Below are positions 5,871 to 10,783 of a stretch of 10,783 bases of DNA, piece by piece. Position 1 is the first letter of the stretch, and each line of letters opens with the position of its first letter. Both the position numbers and the translations under genes were made by a program. The notes under the pieces are model-generated. The model ran no database searches and had not been told where the DNA came from. It worked only from the letters and a program-made list of their open reading frames with translations. The DNA comes from an uncultured Eubacteriales bacterium. Lineage in GTDB: Bacteria; Bacillota; Clostridia; Oscillospirales; Oscillospiraceae. The DNA is taken from the NCBI GenBank assembly GCA_900549545.1, contig URPA01000064.1:1-10783 (forward strand). The letters are read 5' to 3'.

Positions 5871-5956
5871 AATGCACCCCCTAAAGCCGTGGTTGCACCC
5901 CCCTAAAATCAAAAATGCACCCCCTCCAAACCGTAATTGCACCCCCTTAACGGGTT
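5871..5956. repeat. Four TGCACCCCC repeats in a 43-44 bp tandem pair
   Basis: TGCACCCCC starts at 5873, 5894, 5916 and 5938, a spacing of 21, 22 and 22 bp, about two helical turns. At a larger scale the block is an imperfect tandem duplication of a 43-44 bp unit (5871-5913 and 5914-5956); each unit holds an AATGCACCCCCT site, a CCGT and a TTGCACCCCC site. Multiple terminal copies of a short motif beginning with TG are characteristic of IS21-family ends, so this may be an orphan IS end. No istA/istB gene is in the window. Confidence 0.7.
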
Positions 5957-5987
5957 TCTATCAAAATTAGAGTCATTTGCCAGCGTC

Positions 5988-6052
5988 AAAACAACACCAT
6001 CGGTCAATCGGCCGCCGCAAGCGGCGTCAGATCGACCGATGGTGTTGTTTTT
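5988..6052. terminator. Long hairpin with T-run, probable terminator
   Basis: An 18-bp perfect stem (5988-6005 with 6034-6051) starts with AAAA and ends with TTTT. A smaller internal stem, GCCGC (6011-6015) with GCGGC (6021-6025), sits in the loop. TTTTTCCTTTT follows on the plus strand. It could instead be a small repetitive element. Confidence 0.6.
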
Positions 6053-6109
6053 CCTTTTCCAAATCGAACCCGCTTCGCTGATGAAAAATGAATAATTGCG
6101 GTGTCCCTG

Positions 6110-6187
6110 CGGACAGCACAAAAAAGCCCCCTTATGTAGTAACTTCATTTTCCTACATAAGGGGGTATTGTCTGCTGTCCGTTTTTT
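6110..6187. terminator. Nested double hairpin serving both strands
   Basis: An outer 9-bp stem (CGGACAGCA 6110-6118 with TGCTGTCCG 6173-6181) is followed by T6 at 6182-6187 on the plus strand. An inner 13-bp stem (CCCCCTTATGTAG 6127-6139 with CTACATAAGGGGG 6153-6165) is followed on the minus strand by CTTTTTT (6126-6120). The inner stem is the likely terminator of the minus-strand peptidase gene that ends at 6270. From 6188 to 6269 nothing else is seen. Confidence 0.75.
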
Positions 6188-6269
6188 CTGGAACAGCACA
6201 TTTTCTCTTTGTTATCTCTCATTGAGCAGTTCGCTGCCTTCCTGCACGACGCTTCATCGCCAAGCTTCC

Positions 6270-8045
6270 TCACGCCGCAAGTTTATCGCTCAGCAGCCTT
6301 GCGCTCAAGTCGTCCACCACATGCTCTATGCGGCCCGGCCCAAAGGGGCTTTGCAGGCCCCCGGCCTCAACGGTGTCGATAAGCCCGGGATACTCTCTGT
6401 CAAGGATTTCAATGTATTTCTCCAGTCCCGCGCCCTTGTCCGCCTGCTCGAGTTCATACACCTGCATGGCAATGTCGTTTGAGACGGGGTAGGAAATGAC
6501 ATAAAAGGGCATCTCAAAAAAGTGGCTTATATCCGACCAGCTCATGGCGTAATAGCCCTCGTTCACGCCGTCATAATAGCCGTACTCCTTCGCAAGCTCG
6601 AGCGACAGCTCATTTAGCATCTCGGTCGAAAGCTCCTCCGGGTCGCAGGAATACACCCTGCTCTCAAACTCCGCAAACGATGCCTGCTGGACATATAAAT
6701 CCAGCGTGTCGAGCATTTTCAGGCGCCTGATATTATCCAGCGTCTCCTCGTCCATGGCGCTGTCAAAATAGCCCAGCAGGAGATACTCCATCCCCTGCGA
6801 GAAGCACTCGGACACGTCGATAGTCTCGGAGGCGTTATAGTTGACATAGGCGTCCACATAGTGCCCGAACTCGTGGGAGAGGCTGAGTATATCCTCCACA
6901 TCCCCCTCGGGGTTTAAAAACAGGAAGGGCGCTTCATAGTCGTTGAGATAGCTCTGGAAGCTCATGGAGGCCTTCGTGCTGCTCAGGCGCACATCGTAAA
7001 AGCCGTGGTCATACATAAAATCAAAGGCCTCTTCAATGCCGCCGCCCACCTGCCTCGCAGCCTGCTCCAGAACGCCGATAAGCTGCTTCTCGCTGACAAG
7101 GTCATAGCTGATGGAAGAATACGGGTCGCTCTCCATGACCGCGCGGTAGAGCGGCACCATGTATTCCTTTATATCCGCGACATAGCCCGCCGCCTCTTCG
7201 GGGGTATAGTCCCGCTCAAAGTAGTAGTCATACTGCATCTGCTCATAGCTGTCATAGCCCAGCTCCCGCGCCATCTGGGAGCGCACCTTCACAAGCTCGA
7301 TGTAGATGCGCGCAAATTCCCCGTTATACTTCTCATAATACTGCATGAGCGCGTCGATATACTCATCGTCGTACTTGTCGGCAACATAGTCGTAATAATC
7401 CATCTCGCCGTCGGGAGTGTCAATGGTGGGTGAGGCGTTGAGCGCGCGGTACTCGCCCAGGAGCGCCGCCTCCTGCTGCATCAGCGCGACGATATCCTCC
7501 CGGTATACGCTCTCGGAATCGTCGGCATAATCCTCGGTAAATCCGGCCCAGAAATACTCCTCTTCCAGCTCCTGCGCCTTGTCGGAGGCCGCCGCCGCGT
7601 ACAAAAGTTCCTCCATGAGCTGCTGCACACGGGGATAATTATCCTCGGTCCAGGCAAGCTCCTCAGCATAAAAGCTGTCGGTCACGTCCTGCCGGGCGCG
7701 GATATAGGCGACGGTGTACATCGTGTCATAGTTATAATACTTCTCGTAGCACTCATCAAGGGCGGCCTCGACCGTCTCCAGATCTCCGCCGTCAGCCATT
7801 ATCTGCTCCGCCGCCATGACCTTATTCTCAAGCGCGGCGATATACGGGCGGCTGTACTCTATATTTTCAAAGCGCAGCGGCTCTGCCGAAACCTGCTCAA
7901 TAAAGCTGTCGTGCAGGCTCCTGTCCGAGCCTGAATGGCGGCCCATGACAAAGCCGATGCCCAGCATAATCACCGCCACCAGAAGCGCGAGGCCGATGAC
8001 TTTTCCGGTAATTCTGCGGCTGCTCTGCTTCTCCATCCAGTCCAT
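6270..8045 (-). CDS. Membrane-anchored M3-family zinc metallopeptidase (oligoendopeptidase F-like)
   Basis: This 591-residue protein is predicted to cleave short peptides. An N-terminal transmembrane anchor (about residues 12-34, after a basic KQSSRR...GK start) places the rest outside the membrane, unlike the classic cytosolic oligopeptidase F. The zinc site HEFGH lies at 391-395 and the third ligand is probably E413 (in VSECFSQGMEYLL). A C-terminal FEMPFYVISYPVS segment matches the conserved substrate-binding Tyr region of M3 enzymes. The N-terminal half is acidic and helical. I chose ATG 8045 because GGAGG precedes it by 7 nt and it gives a normal anchor; the longer frame to 8084 has no such site. 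It is a single gene, divergent from the pyrophosphatase. Substrates are unknown. Confidence 0.87.
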   Translation of the reverse strand: MDWMEKQSSRRITGKVIGLALLVAVIMLGIGFVMGRHSGSDRSLHDSFIEQVSAEPLRFENIEYSRPYIAALENKVMAAEQIMADGGDLETVEAALDECYEKYYNYDTMYTVAYIRARQDVTDSFYAEELAWTEDNYPRVQQLMEELLYAAAASDKAQELEEEYFWAGFTEDYADDSESVYREDIVALMQQEAALLGEYRALNASPTIDTPDGEMDYYDYVADKYDDEYIDALMQYYEKYNGEFARIYIELVKVRSQMARELGYDSYEQMQYDYYFERDYTPEEAAGYVADIKEYMVPLYRAVMESDPYSSISYDLVSEKQLIGVLEQAARQVGGGIEEAFDFMYDHGFYDVRLSSTKASMSFQSYLNDYEAPFLFLNPEGDVEDILSLSHEFGHYVDAYVNYNASETIDVSECFSQGMEYLLLGYFDSAMDEETLDNIRRLKMLDTLDLYVQQASFAEFESRVYSCDPEELSTEMLNELSLELAKEYGYYDGVNEGYYAMSWSDISHFFEMPFYVISYPVSNDIAMQVYELEQADKGAGLEKYIEILDREYPGLIDTVEAGGLQSPFGPGRIEHVVDDLSARLLSDKLAA

Positions 8046-8072
8046 CCCTATCCCTCCACAGGCTTTTTTATC

Positions 8073-8101
8073 ATAATAACACATTTATTTGCGCATGGGA
8101 A
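8073..8101 (-). promoter_or_regulatory. Possible promoter of the M3 peptidase gene
   Basis: On the minus strand TTCCCA (8101-8096), a 17-nt spacer and TATTAT (8078-8073) form a moderate promoter, with the start near 8066, about 20 nt before the ATG. The -35 is weak. Confidence 0.4.
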
Positions 8102-8165
8102 GCGGCAGGAGCTTCCAAAACAGCTCAATTGTTTTTTAACTAACCAAGAAAAGCACCTCCGGCAC

Positions 8166-8194
8166 TTGAAATTACGGTTCAAATCAAATATAAT
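8166..8194 (+). promoter_or_regulatory. Promoter of the pyrophosphatase gene
   Basis: TTGAAA (8166-8171), a 17-nt spacer and a perfect TATAAT (8189-8194) precede the start codon at 8235. The predicted start near 8201 leaves a short leader containing GGAGG (8225-8229). Confidence 0.8.
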
Positions 8195-8234
8195 CGAATT
8201 ATCAATACAAATGAAATGGCCTGTGGAGGTTATT

Positions 8235-9848
8235 ATGAACGAAATCTATGTCACCGGGCACCGCAACCCGGATACCGACTCCATTGTTGCCGCGATGGCC
8301 TATGCCAATCTGAGAAACGCCCTGGGTGACAGGGAATACAAGGCCGTGCGCATCGGCTCTGTAAACGATGAGACAATGCGCATGCTCGAGCATTTTGGCT
8401 TTGAGCCGCCCAAGTATGTCAAGAATATGCGCAATCAGGTCTGCGACCTGGATTTTGATCGCCCGCCGGAGCTCAACCGCTCCGTCACTATGGACCTTGC
8501 CTGGCGCACCATGCGCGACGGGAAGATCGCCACCATGCCCATTTTGAATGACGACGGCACGCTTTACGGCATGCTCTCCGCCGGGGATATCGCCGCCTTC
8601 GATATGCAGACGATATATTTCAGCCGTATTGACGAGCTGCCGGTTTTTAACCTTCTGAGCGTGCTCGAGGGTCAGCTTGTCAATGAGTATGGCAGCCTTG
8701 TGAACACCGTCTCCGGCGATGTGTTTGTGGCTCTGCCCCAGTCCTATGAGGACCCTGCGATGCTCAAGCCAGAGAGCATCGTCATCTGTGGCAGCCAGCC
8801 GGAGCTTATTGACCGGGCGCTGGCCGCGAGGGTCAACTGCCTTATCATCTGCCAGGCGGAGATCGACCCCCGCTGGGCCGAGGGCTCCGAGGGCACCTGC
8901 ATCATCTCCTCCCCGCTGGACGCCCGCCGTGTCGCCCGCCTCATCTATCAGGCGATACCGGTCATGCGCGTGTGCGAGACAAAGGATATAGTCTCCTTCC
9001 ACCTGAGCGATTATGTGGACGATGTGCGCGAGGTGCTGTTGAAGAGCCGTTACCGCAGCTACCCGGTGCTCGATGAGGAGGAGCATGTTGTGGGCACCAT
9101 CTCCCGCTTCCACCTGCTGCGCCCGCGCCGCAAGCGCGTTGTGCTGGTGGACCATAACGAGGCCGCCCAGTCCGTCTCTGGGCTTGACCAGGTGGAGATT
9201 CTTGCCATTATCGACCACCACCGCCTTGCCGATATCCAGACCGGCCAGCCCATTGTCGTGCGCAATGAGCCTGTGGGCAGCACCAACACCATCATCACCT
9301 CCATGTATCAGGAGCACGGCGTCATGCCCTCCCCCAAGATGGCCGGGCTTATGGCGGCGGCTATCCTGTCTGACACGGTCATGTTCAAATCCCCCACCTG
9401 CACAAAGAAGGATATCGCCATGGCCGAGCGCCTTGCCCGCATAGCGCGCATCTCGCTGGACGATCTGGGCAAGGAGCTCTTCTCCGCCTCCGGTGTTGAC
9501 GACAAGAGCGCGGAGGAGCTGTTCAACACTGACTATAAGCAGTTTCACATTGCCGAGCAGAATATCGGCGTGAGCCAGATAACCTGCGTCGATTCCTCCC
9601 ACCTTATCGACAGGAAGGACGAATTCATGTCCGTCATGACCAAGCTCAAAGAAAAGAACGAGTATGATATGATCATCCTCATGATAACCGACGTGCTGCT
9701 TGAAGGCTCGCACCTGCTCTATGTCGGCAATGACGATATTATTCAGCAGGCCTTCTCCGTCAAGCCCAAGGACAACCATGTGTTTTTGAAGAAGGTCATG
9801 TCCCGCAAAAAGCAGATAATCCCCATGCTGACGGCATTGTGGGGATAA
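8235..9848 (+). CDS. ppaC: CBS/DRTGG-domain manganese-dependent inorganic pyrophosphatase (family II)
   Basis: This 537-residue cytoplasmic enzyme hydrolyses pyrophosphate to two phosphates. The catalytic DHH domain is split: residues 1 to about 65 contain GHRNPDTDS, and about 300-400 contain DHNEA and the DHH at 327-329. A DHHA2 domain ends in SRKKQIIP. The predicted metal ligands H9, D13, D15, D306, H328 and D380 align with those of the Bacillus enzyme (H9, D13, D15, D75, H97, D149) with a constant offset of 231 residues for the last three. The 231-residue insert holds CBS (about 75-122), DRTGG (about 165-235) and CBS (about 252-296) domains. Family members with this insert are inhibited by AMP or ADP and activated by ATP or diadenosine polyphosphates. 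The open frame upstream to 7935 is not used: GGAGG and a promoter stand before 8235. Confidence 0.95.
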   Translation: MNEIYVTGHRNPDTDSIVAAMAYANLRNALGDREYKAVRIGSVNDETMRMLEHFGFEPPKYVKNMRNQVCDLDFDRPPELNRSVTMDLAWRTMRDGKIATMPILNDDGTLYGMLSAGDIAAFDMQTIYFSRIDELPVFNLLSVLEGQLVNEYGSLVNTVSGDVFVALPQSYEDPAMLKPESIVICGSQPELIDRALAARVNCLIICQAEIDPRWAEGSEGTCIISSPLDARRVARLIYQAIPVMRVCETKDIVSFHLSDYVDDVREVLLKSRYRSYPVLDEEEHVVGTISRFHLLRPRRKRVVLVDHNEAAQSVSGLDQVEILAIIDHHRLADIQTGQPIVVRNEPVGSTNTIITSMYQEHGVMPSPKMAGLMAAAILSDTVMFKSPTCTKKDIAMAERLARIARISLDDLGKELFSASGVDDKSAEELFNTDYKQFHIAEQNIGVSQITCVDSSHLIDRKDEFMSVMTKLKEKNEYDMIILMITDVLLEGSHLLYVGNDDIIQQAFSVKPKDNHVFLKKVMSRKKQIIPMLTALWG

Positions 9849-9860
9849 AAAAGAATTTCA

Positions 9861-9888
9861 CGCCCGCGAAGCCATTGCTTCGCGGGCG
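9861..9888 (+). terminator. GC-rich hairpin after the pyrophosphatase gene
   Basis: CGCCCGCGAAGC (9861-9872) pairs perfectly with GCTTCGCGGGCG (9877-9888) around a CATT loop. No strong T-run follows, so it probably acts together with the next hairpin or stabilises the mRNA end. Confidence 0.6.
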
Positions 9889-9901
9889 CGGTTTATCGTG
9901 C

Positions 9902-9931
9902 AAAAAAGCTGCCCTCTTAGGCAGCTTTTTT
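9902..9931. terminator. Bidirectional intrinsic terminator between convergent genes
   Basis: AAAAAAGCTGCC (9902-9913) pairs with GGCAGCTTTTTT (9920-9931) around CTCTTA. The A6/T6 ends suit termination of both the pyrophosphatase and the phosphoribosyltransferase transcripts. Confidence 0.93.
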
Positions 9932-9951
9932 GTATTAGAGTGAAAAAGTCG

Positions 9952-9980
9952 TTCACTTCTTCACCCTTCACTCTTCACTA
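9952..9980. repeat. Short tandem TTCAC(N) microrepeat
   Basis: Four degenerate units, TTCACTTC, TTCACCC, TTCACTC and TTCACTA, follow one another with a 7-8 bp period just before the phosphoribosyltransferase stop. It looks like slippage-prone intergenic DNA; no function is visible. Confidence 0.6.
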
Positions 9981-9984
9981 TTAC

Positions 9985-10539
9985 TTACTCTTTTATCGTC
10001 CCGTCGGGATTAAACAGGGGCAGCGGAGCAAGGCAGATGATATCATGCCTCTCGGCAGCCGCGCCCTCAGCGAGAACCGCCATGCGCCCGGCGATGATGC
10101 CGCCGGCCTCGGTCACAAGCTCCTCCATCGCGCGCAGGGATTCGCCGGTGGAGATAACATCGTCAATGATGAGCATGCGTTTGCCGCGGATAAGCTCGGC
10201 ATCGGCGGTGTCGATAACAAGGCGCTGCACGGCCATGGTGGTGATGGACTTGACATTGACCTCAAAGGTGCCGGTCATGTAGGCCTTTGCGCCCTTGCGG
10301 GCCAGAAAATACTTGTTCGCGCCGCTCTGCCGCGCCATCTCATACAGCAACGGAATGGCCTTTGCCTCGGGGGCGATGATGTAATCATATTCGGGGGCAC
10401 GCTTGAGCAGCTCGCTTGCGCAGTGAACGGTCAGCTCCACATCGCCGAACATGACAAAAGCGCCGATGTACAGGTCATCCGCGACCTTGCACAGGGGCAG
10501 CTCACGCTTTAAGCCGGCAATGTCCATTTCGTAAGTCAT
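9985..10539 (-). CDS. Purine-type phosphoribosyltransferase
   Basis: This 184-residue cytoplasmic enzyme of the type I phosphoribosyltransferase fold should transfer ribose 5-phosphate from PRPP to a base, releasing pyrophosphate. The PRPP loop is IIDDVISTGESLRAM, with D126-D127 and T131-G132. An EAKAIPL segment matches the PRPP/pyrophosphate loop region of adenine and xanthine phosphoribosyltransferases. The base cannot be fixed: adenine, xanthine or a regulatory PurR-like role remain possible, although no DNA-binding domain is present. The start is ATG 10539, with AGGAGG 7 nt upstream; the longer frame to 10587 runs back through the leader palindrome. It has its own promoter and ends convergently with the pyrophosphatase. 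Confidence 0.85.
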   Translation of the reverse strand: MTYEMDIAGLKRELPLCKVADDLYIGAFVMFGDVELTVHCASELLKRAPEYDYIIAPEAKAIPLLYEMARQSGANKYFLARKGAKAYMTGTFEVNVKSITTMAVQRLVIDTADAELIRGKRMLIIDDVISTGESLRAMEELVTEAGGIIAGRMAVLAEGAAAERHDIICLAPLPLFNPDGTIKE

Positions 10540-10567
10540 TTCTATTCCTCCTGAGAGTTCATTTTTT

Positions 10568-10584
10568 CCGTGGAAATTCCACGG
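10568..10584. promoter_or_regulatory. Perfect palindrome in the phosphoribosyltransferase leader
   Basis: CCGTGGAAATTCCACGG is symmetrical over 8 bp each side of one central base. It lies between the predicted transcription start (about 10594) and the ribosome binding site, where an operator or a leader hairpin could act. No T-run follows on the minus strand, so it is not a terminator. Confidence 0.5.
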
Positions 10585-10599
10585 CATTCAACGAATAGC

Positions 10600-10628
10600 A
10601 TTTTATATCAAATCTCCCCGTAAATCAA
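10600..10628 (-). promoter_or_regulatory. Promoter of the phosphoribosyltransferase gene
   Basis: On the minus strand TTGATT (10628-10623), a 17-nt spacer and TAAAAT (10605-10600) form a fair promoter. A TATAAA overlapping the -10 is an alternative. Confidence 0.6.
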
Positions 10629-10685
10629 GAGCCAAGCGCCGTAAAAGCGAATAATTGGCAAAATAAAGCAAAAAGCCTCGCAGAG

Positions 10686-10707
10686 TTCGCCGCTCGGAAG
10701 CGGCGAA
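10686..10707. other. Hairpin in the right-hand intergenic tail
   Basis: TTCGCCGCT (10686-10694) pairs with AGCGGCGAA (10699-10707) around CGGA. On the minus strand a T5 run (10678-10674) comes 7-12 nt later, so it may be part of a terminator for a gene lying right of the window. No gene is seen from 10629 to the end. Confidence 0.5.
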
Positions 10708-10721
10708 TAAAGTTAAAATAA

Positions 10722-10754
10722 GTTTTTCCCGGGGGCCTGTACCTCGGGAAAAAC
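10722..10754. other. Very stable 13-bp hairpin near window end, not terminator-like
   Basis: GTTTTTCCCGGGG (10722-10734) pairs with CCTCGGGAAAAAC (10742-10754), with one G-T pair, around a 7-nt loop. The T-run is on the 5' side and the A-run on the 3' side in both directions, the reverse of a terminator. Structured RNA or a protein site is possible. Confidence 0.45.
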
Positions 10755-10783
10755 ACTTTGCACGGAGAGAGTGTATTTTTGCC

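Noticed and set aside
5871..5956. CRISPR array
   Set aside because: The repeated unit is only 9-12 bp with 10-13 bp between copies, far too short for CRISPR repeats and spacers, and no cas gene is present.
8202..9779. 525-codon open frame on the minus strand opposite the pyrophosphatase
   Set aside because: It is a shadow of the GC-rich coding strand; its translation is His/Gly/Ala/Val-rich with no domain, while the plus strand has complete catalytic motifs.
10540..10640. Purine riboswitch upstream of the phosphoribosyltransferase
   Set aside because: The leader is only about 55 nt after the predicted start and shows one palindrome, without the three-way junction core of purine riboswitches.

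Overview
The window looks like the chromosome of a gut-type Clostridia bacterium, most likely in or near the Oscillospiraceae. The supports are a GC-rich, Firmicutes-style gene set (CBS-regulated family II pyrophosphatase, lipoprotein NagZ-like glycosidase, Nim-like flavoprotein), strong AGGAGG ribosome binding sites, many A/U-flanked intrinsic terminators, and an IS256-family transposase of a kind I associate with gut Clostridia. This placement rests on recognition only; no search was run.

Layout, left to right. (1) Positions 1-198: a palindromic dispersed-repeat fragment and a promoter. (2) 208-1577: a two-gene operon, an EamA/DMT transporter and a Nim-like/PNPOx-family flavoprotein overlapping at ATGA. 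(3) 1574-1744: tRNA-Ser(UGA) with its own promoter and terminator. (4) 1829-3149: a complete IS256-family element of about 1.32 kb. (5) 3238-4613: a minus-strand lipoprotein glycoside hydrolase of family 3 (NagZ type) with a consensus promoter and shared terminator. (6) 4642-5801: a scar of accessory DNA, visibly more AT-rich over its first part, holding a frameshifted unknown gene, a piece of a type I restriction specificity subunit and the C-terminal tail of a large serine recombinase. (7) 5802-6269: no gene, but a TGCACCCCC repeat array and two large hairpins. (8) 6270-8045 (minus): a membrane-anchored M3-family metallopeptidase. (9) 8235-9848 (plus): a CBS/DRTGG-containing manganese-type inorganic pyrophosphatase, divergent from the peptidase. 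(10) 9985-10539 (minus): a purine-type phosphoribosyltransferase, convergent with the pyrophosphatase across two terminators, followed by a structured non-coding tail.

How the genes work together. The core genes are housekeeping or surface functions: peptidoglycan recycling, peptide hydrolysis at the membrane, pyrophosphate removal and nucleobase salvage. The last two are chemically linked, since the phosphoribosyl transfer releases the pyrophosphate that the pyrophosphatase removes, although they are separately transcribed. The accessory stretch at 4642-5960 looks like the remains of several mobile or defence elements and not a working system. I do not see a convincing intact novel system. 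The best leads are an IS256 leader that can fold over its own start codon only in read-through transcripts, an A_AAA_AAG heptamer exactly at a frame change, and an orphan repeat array that may be the end of an IS21-like element.
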